Below are positions 16,021 to 23,073 of a stretch of DNA of 23,073 nt, one piece after another. The DNA lies in assembly GCA_016717855.1 (NCBI GenBank), contig JADKEV010000046.1, positions 1 through 23,073 on the forward strand, in the 5' to 3' direction. The stretch is from Betaproteobacteria bacterium (GTDB lineage Bacteria; Pseudomonadota; Gammaproteobacteria; Burkholderiales; Casimicrobiaceae). The notes beneath the pieces were generated by a model that searched no databases, was not told the origin of the DNA, and saw only the letters and a program-made list of their open reading frames with translations. The position numbers were made by a program, and so were the translations under genes. Position 1 is the first letter of the stretch. The number at the start of each line of letters is the position of its first letter.

Positions 16021-19000
16021 TCAGCCGGCCAGCGCTTCGAAGTCGTTCTGGATGTCGCTGTCCTGGCCTGAGCCGGGCCGCACCAGTGTGGTCCGCGCGA
16101 CGTGGGGCGTCGCGACAAGAATCTCCAGCTCGGCCTCCTTGCGGTGGACGAAGCGGTCGATCCCGTTCTGGATGCCGTCACGCTCGACCAGCGCCAGCAG
16201 CCGCTGCGCCCCGCGCCGCGACACGATGTAGGCGAACGTGCCGCCGATATAGCGCGCGCCCTCGAAGCGCCTTGGCCGCGCGGCGCGCCAGGTGGTGTCG
16301 AAGTCGTCCTCGGGCCGCGGCTGCCAGTCGAAGCAACCGAGCAGGATGACGTCGAACGCGGGATGGCATTCTTCCAGCGTCCCGCAGAGTTCGACCAGCT
16401 GCCCCTCGAAACCACAGCACAGGATCGCGTCGTCCTCGCAGATCAGGAACGCCGGTGCATGCCCGGCGGCCAGTTCCCGCCACAGCGCCAGATGGCTGAG
16501 CGCGCAGCCGACGAAACTGCGGCGGTAGCCGAAGTCGTTGCCGCGGAACGTTTGGCGGATCTCGGGCGTCAAGCTGAGGCCCCTGCCGTCCACGGCCGCA
16601 AAGCGCTGCATGCGCGCGCTGAATCGGGCGCTTGCCATCTCCGCCAATCGGCTGCGGAAAGACTCCAGCCGGTCCGGCCTGCGCTCGAGGTTGATCACCC
16701 GAAAGCCCAGCCGCTCGGCGTAGCGATGTCCGCGGATGACGCGGGCGAGCACCGGAAAGAACTGCAGCTCGTCGAGGACGCGCCGCTTTTCGCGCCGGAT
16801 CACCTCGATCCGACGGCTCCACTCGTCGTCCGCGATCGCTTTCTCGACGATATGGCGCGACGCTTCCAGGTCCTCGAGGGGCAGCCGGATGTATGCGCGC
16901 GGGTCGATGTAATCTTCCAGGTTGGGACAGCCCCAGTAGAACGGCAGGCACTCGGCCAGCAGCGCATCGAACAGCTTCTCGGTGCAGTAGTTCGGATGCG
17001 CGCTGTTCTCGACCGCGATCGTGTAGCGGTAGGGCAGCAGCCCGCCGGTCTTGTCGCGCGGCGGCAGGCTGCCGCGATACCCGCGGAACCCGTGGATATT
17101 GTCGAAACCGTAGATGTCGGGCCGCATCCCGTGCGCCTCCAGCCAGCGCAGGAGAGCGATGCGCAGCGCCTGCCCCGGATCCCGGAATTTCGAGGACACG
17201 ATGGCGGAGAGCTCACGGGACTTCGGCACGGCCTCCTCGCGCAATTCCGACCAGGTCTTGCCCAGATGCCACTCGCCGCAGTTGAGGAACCGGTCATGGC
17301 CGCGGACCTGCACGAACTGCCGGGGATCGGGAGCCGCCCACTCGCCCCACTGTGCGACGGCGTGCGGAGGTTCCATCGGAAACACGATGGTCCGCGCCGG
17401 AACGAACGTGTCGCTCCAGGCGCCCGGCCGGTTGAACAGCACGAAGTAGTCGGCGTCGTCGTCCGTCGTCAACTTGAACTCGTCCCAGCGCCCGCCTTCC
17501 CTGGCCTGGCGCTCGAACGCGGCACGCAAGCCCGCCGACTGCGCCCAGTTGCCGACCAGCTTGACGCGGCAGCGCGGGCGCGCGGACGCCTGCGGCAGGA
17601 TCCGCGGCGCGTCACCGAACTGGGCCACGCCATTCAGGTCGTACGCGTTCGGCCGCGCGCTCTCCCCGCGCTCTGTGGTGAGCCGCCCGGTGTGCAGCGC
17701 GAAGACGCCATCGAAATACGCCGAGCGGAACCCCGCGTCGGCGTACCGGCGCGCATATTCCTGCTCGAATCCCGCGGCGCCTTCGTCGAACGCGCCGACC
17801 CGGTCGAACACGCTGGTCCGGACGACACCGGGACGCAGCGAATAGTGGGGCCACCACGCGTTGCTGCGCCCATGGCTCTGCTGGAATCGCATGTAGTCGT
17901 CGCTGCCTGCGGGATAGTGCTCGTGGACAATGTAGCGATGGCCGTGCGCGGCCGTGCGGTGCGCAAATCCGCCCGGTATCTCGCGGTCCTCCAGCGTCTC
18001 GGCATAGTTGCGGTTGAAGAGGACCTGGCCCAGGACGGCGTCGTCCGCGAGGATCGCCAGCGCCGGGCCGATGTAGGCGCGCCTGGCGAAGAAGTGCCAG
18101 TCGTCCTCGAGATGCACGAGCCAGGGCGTGCGCACCGCCTCGCGGATCAGGTTGAGGCTGCGCGCGTGGCCCCTATCGGCGGGTCCCTTGAGAATGAACT
18201 CGAAGAACGGAAAGAGCCGGCGCATCTCGTCCCGGTCGGCGGCGCTGGAGTTGTCGTCGACGCAGATGAACCGGTCGACGAGGTCGATGTCGGTGCAGGC
18301 ATTCAGGAACGAGTTCACGGTGCCGATGAACAGGTCGAGCCGCCGGCAACTCGTCACCGTCAGGGTCACATGCGGATCGACGGCTGCGGGCCGCGCCGCG
18401 AGGCGGGCGACGAGCCCGACGTCGTGGCGCAGCAACGCGTCTTTCAGTTTGGGAACCGAGAAGTCGCGATTTCGCTCGATGCGCCGGCGCTCCCCGTCGG
18501 GCAATTCCCGGCGGTCCAGCAGTTCGGTGCACAGCGCGAATGCCTCGTCCGCGAAACCGCAGTAGAACGCCGCGATCGCCTGCTCGTCGAGGGCGCGCCA
18601 TTCGTAGTCGGTCGACTCGACGAACAGCGCATCGGCGGCGGGCCTGGGGACCTGCGCGGCGCGGCGCGCGAACACGTACGCTTCCGCCCAGCATTCCGCG
18701 CCGCGGGCGAGCGTCGCCGCGCGCACCAGCGGCTCGGCCCGGTGCGGATGTTCGCGGAAGCATTCCTCGCAGGCGGCGCGCACCTCCTCGAACGGCCGGT
18801 CCAGCTTCTCCATGCACAGGGCGGCACGATAGCGAGCGTAAAAGACCTCTTCCGTCCAACCGCCCATCCGGACGCGTTGCCGGTAGGCTTCGAGCGCGCG
18901 GTCGAATAGCCCCGCGTCGAACCAGCTCTGCGCGAGATAGAAAGCGTGCCGGGCGTTATCCGGCTCGCGGGCGAGCGCCTCCTCGAGGATCGCCGCATCG

Positions 19001-19671
19001 CGCTCGTACTTGCGCGGATCGCGGCTGCGGCTTCCGAGTCGCCGCGACAGGACCTGGTACTTTCCTTCGACGCGTTCGATGTGAGGGGAGACGGCGTCGC
19101 ACACCGGATACTCGTGCAGCACGCCAACGTACCGCCAGGGAAGGGCGCGCCGGAAGATCTGCGGCCGCCAGTATTCGACACCGGGTCCCAGGCGGACCAG
19201 GTACGCATCGGCGGTCAGGCCGGCGAGGTCGGGACTGCCTTCAACGAGGTCGTCGGCATCGAGCATCCAGAGATACTCGGAGGCAGAGTGCTCGCGGGCG
19301 AGCGCCAGCGCCTCGGTCCGGTTGAAGCCGAAGTCCTGCCAGGGGCGCTCGAACAAGTGGCCGGCCAGTCCGCGCGCGGTGAAGAAACTCCGGATAGCGT
19401 CCTGCGTGCCATCGGTCGAACCGGTGTCGACGATAACGTAATCGGCAACATGGGAACAGATCGACGCCAGCGCCTCGCGGACGATGTGCGCCTCGTCCTT
19501 GACGATCATGACCACGCAGATCGACGGCGGCACGTTGCCCGCAGGTTTCAGCCCGGTGCCGCCCCCGGGCAGGACCCGTGTGCGCGCGTTTCCGGCATCT
19601 GGAGCGGCGGACTGCGAGTGCGTTTTGCCGATACCGGGATCGGCTGGATCGGGGCCTCGCGCGGGCTTCAT
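16021..19671 (-). CDS. Giant multi-module glycosyltransferase: GT2, TPR, GT2, GT10-like, GT25-like
   Basis: About 1,216 residues in one frame. From the ATG at 19671, module 1 (about 48-200) is GT2: SICVVMIVKDEAHIVREALA, VIVDTGSTDGTQDAIRSFF, WMLDADD. TPR-like helices follow (about 224-394), e.g. AFYLAQSWFDAGLFDRALEA. Module 2 (about 434-664) is a second GT2-type domain: TLTVTSCRRLDLFIGTVNSF, ICVDDNSS, WLVHLEDDWHFF. Module 3 (about 699-974) has the GT10 alpha-1,3-fucosyltransferase signature: YRYTIAVENS, YCTEKLFDALLAECLPFYWG. Module 4 (about 990-1189) is GT25-like: FRVINLERRPDRLESFRSRL, RRSFVGCALSHLALWREL, FLICEDDA. An upstream ATG at 19839 would overlap the IPTL-like gene by 128 bases and encode a low-complexity Pro-rich leader, so it is rejected. 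The key metal-site acids remain in modules 1, 2 and 4. It probably builds a short oligosaccharide stepwise. Confidence 0.88.
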   Translation of the reverse strand: MKPARGPDPADPGIGKTHSQSAAPDAGNARTRVLPGGGTGLKPAGNVPPSICVVMIVKDEAHIVREALASICSHVADYVIVDTGSTDGTQDAIRSFFTARGLAGHLFERPWQDFGFNRTEALALAREHSASEYLWMLDADDLVEGSPDLAGLTADAYLVRLGPGVEYWRPQIFRRALPWRYVGVLHEYPVCDAVSPHIERVEGKYQVLSRRLGSRSRDPRKYERDAAILEEALAREPDNARHAFYLAQSWFDAGLFDRALEAYRQRVRMGGWTEEVFYARYRAALCMEKLDRPFEEVRAACEECFREHPHRAEPLVRAATLARGAECWAEAYVFARRAAQVPRPAADALFVESTDYEWRALDEQAIAAFYCGFADEAFALCTELLDRRELPDGERRRIERNRDFSVPKLKDALLRHDVGLVARLAARPAAVDPHVTLTVTSCRRLDLFIGTVNSFLNACTDIDLVDRFICVDDNSSAADRDEMRRLFPFFEFILKGPADRGHARSLNLIREAVRTPWLVHLEDDWHFFARRAYIGPALAILADDAVLGQVLFNRNYAETLEDREIPGGFAHRTAAHGHRYIVHEHYPAGSDDYMRFQQSHGRSNAWWPHYSLRPGVVRTSVFDRVGAFDEGAAGFEQEYARRYADAGFRSAYFDGVFALHTGRLTTERGESARPNAYDLNGVAQFGDAPRILPQASARPRCRVKLVGNWAQSAGLRAAFERQAREGGRWDEFKLTTDDDADYFVLFNRPGAWSDTFVPARTIVFPMEPPHAVAQWGEWAAPDPRQFVQVRGHDRFLNCGEWHLGKTWSELREEAVPKSRELSAIVSSKFRDPGQALRIALLRWLEAHGMRPDIYGFDNIHGFRGYRGSLPPRDKTGGLLPYRYTIAVENSAHPNYCTEKLFDALLAECLPFYWGCPNLEDYIDPRAYIRLPLEDLEASRHIVEKAIADDEWSRRIEVIRREKRRVLDELQFFPVLARVIRGHRYAERLGFRVINLERRPDRLESFRSRLAEMASARFSARMQRFAAVDGRGLSLTPEIRQTFRGNDFGYRRSFVGCALSHLALWRELAAGHAPAFLICEDDAILCCGFEGQLVELCGTLEECHPAFDVILLGCFDWQPRPEDDFDTTWRAARPRRFEGARYIGGTFAYIVSRRGAQRLLALVERDGIQNGIDRFVHRKEAELEILVATPHVARTTLVRPGSGQDSDIQNDFEALAG

Positions 19672-19711
19672 CGCCGAAGCAGCGATCGGCGCCCAGCCCC
19701 GACCGGGACCC

Positions 19712-20110
19712 TCAGCGGGAGGATGCGCGCAGCCGCCTGATGGCGACCGCGGCGAGCAGCGCGACCAGCACGGCGAGGCCGGCTCCCGAAATCGCGGGAA
19801 TTTCCTTGGGGGTTCCGGCGAAGGGGAAATCGAGGGCAATCGCCAGCGCCGACGGTCCGCATCCCGAATCGATGCGATGGTTGGCGCTGGATTGGGTACC
19901 GGCGATTTCGCTGCCGACGCAGGCCGTCACCGTATGGCTGGCCGAACTGGAAGTTCCGCCCGCCGCATCGAGCACGGCGTTGTTGATCTGGTACGAGGCG
20001 CTGGACGCGGCTTGCGCACCCGGCGCCACCGCCACCGCCAGCAGTCCAGCCGCGGGCAAGGCACCGGCGAGCAGCCTGCCTGCGGTTCGGAGGCGTGCGG
20101 CAGATGGCAT
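19712..20110 (-). CDS. Small exported protein with IPTL-CTERM-like sorting tail
   Basis: A 132-residue protein. The ATG at 20110 is chosen because GGAG lies six bases upstream; an ATG at 20140 has no such site. Residues 1-34 are a signal peptide ending GAQA. The mature part has two related repeats rich in Ser-Ser-Ala-Ser: SSASYQINNAVLDAAGG and SSASHTVTACVGSEIAGTQS with SSANHRIDSG. The tail (residues 104-132) is EIPAISGAGLAVLVALLAAV then AIRRLRASSR: an IP-type motif, one transmembrane helix and a terminal basic cluster, the layout of IPTL-CTERM/PEP-CTERM sorting signals. Such tails are thought to be handled by exosortase-like systems; no exosortase is visible in this window. It sits between the collagen-like gene and the giant glycosyltransferase and may be another acceptor or an anchor. 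Confidence 0.75.
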   Translation of the reverse strand: MPSAARLRTAGRLLAGALPAAGLLAVAVAPGAQAASSASYQINNAVLDAAGGTSSSASHTVTACVGSEIAGTQSSANHRIDSGCGPSALAIALDFPFAGTPKEIPAISGAGLAVLVALLAAVAIRRLRASSR

Positions 20111-20183
20111 CGCAGGCTCCGATCGGCGAATCATGCCCATGCGCTCACACCACTCGCGCGGTCACACAGGTCGCACGCGCTCA

Positions 20184-21017
20184 TCACTGGGGTCCCGTGG
20201 CACCCGTGTCACCCTGGGCTCCGGTGAGACCCTGGGGACCGGTGGGGCCGAAGATCGTCCCCGGTCCGGTGGGTCCGGTCGGACCTTCAAGGCCCGCCGG
20301 GCCTGTGGGCCCGGTGGGTCCGAAGTTCCCTTGTTGTCCAGTCGGCCCGATTTGCCCGGTTGCGCCGGCCTGTCCTTGAATTCCCTGCGGTCCCGTGGGC
20401 CCAATCTGTCCGGTTGGTCCAATCTGTCCAGTAGTCCCAGACGGGCCCGCTGGCCCAGTCGGTCCGGCATTTCCCGACCCGCCCTGCGGACCCGTTGGTC
20501 CGGCGTTTCCGGATCCGCCCTGGGGACCTGTCGGTCCGGCGTTTCCGGATCCGCCCTGGGGACCCGTAGGTCCCGTCGAACCGGCCGGTCCAGCCGTGGT
20601 GGCGATTGCCCACGCCGCGCTGACGATGCGGATGTTGGGCGCCAGCGTTTCGCCGCCGACCGTCACCTCAAGGAAGCGCACGGGGCCGAACGAATCGGTC
20701 GGCGGACCCTGGAACAGCGCCGCCGACAAGGGCGTGACCTTGCCCAGCAGCACCGAGAAAAAGCCGTTGTTGACGATGATGCCGGCCTGCGTCTCCGCCC
20801 AGGGGAGAGGAAGCGCGGCGCCATTGCCGTCGACGATGCGAAACGACATCGTGAACGAACCGCTGCGCGGCGCGCCCTGGGGGTCGGTCAGGCGGCCCTG
20901 ATAGTTGAGCAGCAGCGGCGCAGCCTGCCCCCACGCATCCATCGAGGCGCCTACCCATGTGGTAGACAGCGTCCACACCAGCGACCGTCCAAGGAAGTCG
21001 CGCCGCGAAGTTGCCAT
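20184..21017 (-). CDS. Tat-exported collagen-like protein
   Basis: A 277-residue protein. The N-terminus MATSRRDFLGRSLVWTLSTT has a twin-arginine motif (SRRDFLG) and hydrophobic segment. Residues about 36-140 form a beta-rich bacterial domain (LLLNYQGRLTDPQGAPRSGS, ETQAGIIVNNGFFSVLLG, RFLEVTVGGETLAPNIRIVS) that often precedes variable tails in exported proteins. Residues 143-277 are about 45 Gly-X-Y triplets, dominated by GPT, GPA, GPQ and GQIGPT, with one break (TIF, residues 254-256). Bacterial collagen-like proteins form triple helices without hydroxyproline, and Thr in GPT triplets is a known O-glycan site in Bacillus anthracis BclA. The protein stops inside the collagen region without a C-terminal domain. 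GGGGA precedes the ATG at 21017. It is surrounded by glycosyltransferase genes on the same strand. Confidence 0.92.
   Translation of the reverse strand: MATSRRDFLGRSLVWTLSTTWVGASMDAWGQAAPLLLNYQGRLTDPQGAPRSGSFTMSFRIVDGNGAALPLPWAETQAGIIVNNGFFSVLLGKVTPLSAALFQGPPTDSFGPVRFLEVTVGGETLAPNIRIVSAAWAIATTAGPAGSTGPTGPQGGSGNAGPTGPQGGSGNAGPTGPQGGSGNAGPTGPAGPSGTTGQIGPTGQIGPTGPQGIQGQAGATGQIGPTGQQGNFGPTGPTGPAGLEGPTGPTGPGTIFGPTGPQGLTGAQGDTGATGPQ
20463..20570 (-). repeat. Three tandem 36-base repeats in the collagen-like gene
   Basis: Units at 20463-20498, 20499-20534 and 20535-20570, each encoding a 12-residue block of four triplets, GGSGNAGPTGPQ in circular permutation. Units two and three differ only in a few third-position bases; unit one is more diverged. 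Head-to-tail units of whole triplets allow length change by slippage or recombination without loss of frame, common in bacterial collagen-like genes. Confidence 0.95.
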
Positions 21018-21049
21018 GTAGATCCCCAGTTCCCGGAAATTGTCTTCGG

Positions 21050-21078
21050 ATGGTACACGGACCAGCGCGTGAAGCCAA
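21050..21078 (-). promoter_or_regulatory. Possible promoter of the collagen-like gene
   Basis: On the minus strand TTGGCT (21073-21078) and TACCAT (21050-21055) are separated by exactly 17 bases, 33 bases before the collagen-like start codon. Each hexamer matches four of six consensus positions. It lies in the 136-base gap between this gene and the upstream beta-propeller gene, so the surface-protein part of the cluster may have its own promoter. Inference. Confidence 0.35.
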
Positions 21079-21153
21079 CAAGAAACCGGCGACTATTGCG
21101 CGACGGCAGGCGGCTGTTGCAATGCCGCTCCGTGGCCGCGCGCAGCCACCGCA

Positions 21154-23073
21154 TCATTCGGGTGCGGCAAGTCCCGCGGCGTGCGCCCCGACCGGCCGCA
21201 GCGCCGCGCGGACCGCCGTCACGGGAATCGTCGCCAGCCAGGCGCTGCGGTCATCCGCGCCGAAGCTGACGACCAGTTCCGTGGCGTCGCGGCCGGGCGC
21301 GAGACCCGCTCCGAATTCGACCCCGCGCGCGCGAAAATGGAATGCGTCGCTCGCAGCGACGGTTACGCACCGGTCGTCCATGGCGATGAAACGGTGCGCA
21401 TACTCGCGTCCCTGCGCGGTGTCCCTGGCCTCATGCACCAGCGCGAGATGTCCCGTGCCCCATGGCAGCAGCGGGGGGCCGCCGCGCCAGTGGTCGATGG
21501 CGATCCCGGGATCGATTCCGGACTCGACGATGAACGAACCGTCCCCCGCGCTGGCATCGAGCACGATCGCGGGACCTGCGCTGTACACGAAGCGCAAGCG
21601 TACGTCGACCAGCGGCATCCAGTTCTTCTGGTGCAGCGTGTCGCCGTAGCCTCGGAGCACGTGCGCCGCCGCGATGTCGCCGGCGCCGTCAGGCGAAAAC
21701 AGGACCGCGAGTGCCCTGCCGTCCGCGGACAAATCGCGCGCCGTCGCCGAGCACCACCACCCGCCGTTCCAGTGAAACAATCGGCAATCCTCGAACCCCC
21801 GGATACGGCTCGCCTCGAATCGCGGCAACGCAGAGAGATCGTGCATCTCGCGCATGCCGGCGAGCGCGAAGTCCGCGTTGAGCCGCACCAGGAAGTTGCG
21901 CGTCCGCACGCGGCCTGCGTCGTCGAAGATTTCGTAGCGGCCCTGGTGCAGGCGGTAGTTGACGCCGCGGACCACGCCCAGATAACCGGCGCCGTCGCGG
22001 GCAAACGACGGATTGGTCGCGGCGCAGGGTGCGGGCAGCTCGACATCGAGCGCGTGCAGGGCAGTTCCCGCGCAGACCGCTGCCAGTGGCCGAACATAGA
22101 AGTGCAGATTGTCACGCGCCTGCAACCTGCTGCGCGACGCGGCGCCAGCGTCCATGGCAAGCGCTTCGCAGGCGCGGCGGCCCGCGTCGCGCCGGTCGGG
22201 CAATGCGCTGTAGAAGCCGCTGACCGCGATCGCCTCCCGCGCGGCATCGCCATAGGCCTCTCGCTCCACGAACAGAAGATCCCCATCCGGCCGCGGCATG
22301 CGCAGCACTTGCTCGAACAGCAGCAGCGCCGCATCGTGCTGGCCGGCGCCGGCGTAATGGCGGGCGAGGCGCCACAGCGGCTCGGCGCGCGTTGGACGCA
22401 GCGCATAGGCATCGAGACAGCCGGCAACGAAACCTGGCGCATCGCCCTGTCCGAGCCGGCACAGCGCCATCTGGTAACACGCGTGCCAGCGCTCTTCTTC
22501 CCAGCCGCCGGCGGCAAAGCGCCGCGCGAACCAGTCCGCGGCTTCGGCAAAGCGCCCCGCATCGCGCAGCGTCTGCGCGAGATAGAACTGCGCACGCAGG
22601 TCGCCGGGATCGCGATCAAGCGCAGCCCGCAGCAGGCGCTCATCGCGCGCCAGCTTGTCCGCGCGGCTCGCGCCGTCGGCATGATCGAAAAAGCTCAGTC
22701 CCTCGATCCGGATGACATCGCCGTCGAGCGCGAGCACCTCGTGCGTCGCGCCCACATAGCGCGCTTCGGCGCCGCGCCGCAGGAGGCGCACATTATGGTA
22801 GGCCAGCGCCGCGCTCTCCTGGCGCACCAGCGCGGCGTCGGCACGCAGCTTGGCCAGCGCACCGGGATCGTCGAGGCGCAACTCCATGTCGGCATCACAC
22901 AGCAGCAGGTAATCGAAAGCGAGCGGTGACCGCCGGGCGCGCTCCAGCCCCTCGTTGCGCGCCTGCGCGAAATCGATGAACGGAAACTCGTGCAGCTCGC
23001 AGGGGATGCCGCGCGAGTCGCAGAACGACTGGATGATCGCCGGCGTGCCGTCGGTCGATCCGGTGTCGCAGAT
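21154..23073 (-). CDS. GT2-TPR protein with C-terminal five-bladed beta-propeller-like (GH130-like) domain, partial
   Basis: The reading frame enters from beyond the window's right edge; 639 residues are visible. It begins in a GT2 domain: ICDTGSTDGTPAIIQSF, ARNEGLERARR, YLLLCDADMELRLDD with the DXD-type site. TPR-like helices (visible residues about 142-310) include AQFYLAQTLRDAGRFAEAAD. The C-terminal part (about 345-620) has ATNPSFARDGAGYLGVVRGV, FEDCRLFHWNGGWWCSATAR, HQKNWMPLVDVRLRFVYSAG, RGGPPLLPWGTGHLALVHEA and FGAGLAPGRDATELVVSFGA. These resemble the bladed propeller of GH130 phosphorylase-like proteins and related sugar-active domains. The GT2-TPR half is closely similar in layout to the start of the giant glycosyltransferase. 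Catalysis by the propeller is not established. It is the first visible gene of the minus-strand cluster; the N-terminal start is not in the window. Confidence 0.82.
   Translation of the reverse strand: MCDTGSTDGTPAIIQSFCDSRGIPCELHEFPFIDFAQARNEGLERARRSPLAFDYLLLCDADMELRLDDPGALAKLRADAALVRQESAALAYHNVRLLRRGAEARYVGATHEVLALDGDVIRIEGLSFFDHADGASRADKLARDERLLRAALDRDPGDLRAQFYLAQTLRDAGRFAEAADWFARRFAAGGWEEERWHACYQMALCRLGQGDAPGFVAGCLDAYALRPTRAEPLWRLARHYAGAGQHDAALLLFEQVLRMPRPDGDLLFVEREAYGDAAREAIAVSGFYSALPDRRDAGRRACEALAMDAGAASRSRLQARDNLHFYVRPLAAVCAGTALHALDVELPAPCAATNPSFARDGAGYLGVVRGVNYRLHQGRYEIFDDAGRVRTRNFLVRLNADFALAGMREMHDLSALPRFEASRIRGFEDCRLFHWNGGWWCSATARDLSADGRALAVLFSPDGAGDIAAAHVLRGYGDTLHQKNWMPLVDVRLRFVYSAGPAIVLDASAGDGSFIVESGIDPGIAIDHWRGGPPLLPWGTGHLALVHEARDTAQGREYAHRFIAMDDRCVTVAASDAFHFRARGVEFGAGLAPGRDATELVVSFGADDRSAWLATIPVTAVRAALRPVGAHAAGLAAPE

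Noticed and set aside
16102..18909. A 935-codon open frame on the plus strand, opposite the giant glycosyltransferase
   Set aside because: It is the antisense shadow of a GC-rich gene; no domain or motif is recognisable in it, whereas the minus strand has clear glycosyltransferase motifs throughout.
19672..19839. Longer start of the giant glycosyltransferase at the ATG 19839
   Set aside because: It would overlap most of the 3' end of the IPTL-like gene and add a Pro/Ser/Arg-rich leader with no domain; the ATG at 19671 lies 40 bases after that gene's stop.
20463..20570. The tandem repeats as a possible CRISPR array
   Set aside because: The units are directly adjacent with no unique spacers and encode in-frame collagen triplets.
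21181..22929. A 582-codon open frame on the plus strand, opposite the beta-propeller protein
   Set aside because: Arg/Ala-rich antisense shadow without recognisable family; the minus-strand frame carries GT2, TPR and propeller motifs.

Overview
The window looks like GC-rich betaproteobacterial chromosome, most likely Burkholderiales. The basis is the gene set rsmB / fatty acid desaturase / rpmG / rpmB / radC / coaBC / dut, together with a PotD-type ABC transporter and an IPTL-CTERM-like surface protein. This assignment rests on recognised protein families and gene order, not on a database search.

Region 1 (1-5176) is a housekeeping block: the 3' part of an RsmB-like rRNA methyltransferase (+), an acyl-CoA desaturase (+), ribosomal proteins L33 and L28 and RadC (-), then CoaBC and dUTPase (+). 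Almost every gene here is recognisable only by switching reading frame several times. Essential genes such as rpmB, coaBC and dut cannot all be pseudogenes, so the frameshifts are read as uncorrected indels in the sequence, and gene ends are approximate.

Region 2 (5212-13894) is a catabolic unit. A GntR/UTRA repressor (-) is transcribed away from a long plus-strand operon. The operon encodes a PotD-like binding protein with an apparent internal deletion, an ATPase, two permeases, and a four-gene oxidoreductase set: DAO-type FAD subunit, small [2Fe-2S] subunit, pyridine-nucleotide-disulfide-type FAD subunit with a BFD-like Cys cluster, and a second DAO-type FAD subunit. The set resembles opine oxidase, HcnABC and D-hydroxyproline dehydrogenase. 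A perfect palindrome overlapping the predicted promoter is a good candidate GntR operator. The probable job is uptake and oxidation of an opine-like or secondary-amine amino acid derivative; the substrate is unknown. The operon runs into a 30-codon signal-peptide ORF that stops abruptly.

Region 3 (13880-23073) is a minus-strand cluster of six genes dedicated to glycans and surface proteins. In transcription order these are: a GT2-TPR-beta-propeller protein (cut by the window edge), a Tat-exported collagen-like protein rich in Gly-Pro-Thr triplets, an IPTL-CTERM-like membrane-anchored protein, a roughly 1,216-residue protein with four glycosyltransferase modules (GT2-TPR, GT2, GT10-like, GT25-like), a frameshifted protein with weak HtrL/YibB-like resemblance, and a GT2-methyltransferase fusion. 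The GT25 family includes collagen glycosyltransferases, and Thr in GPT triplets is a known O-glycosylation site in bacterial collagen-like proteins. The most interesting reading of the window is therefore a self-contained system that makes and glycosylates a surface collagen-like protein. That reading is inference from domain content and gene clustering.
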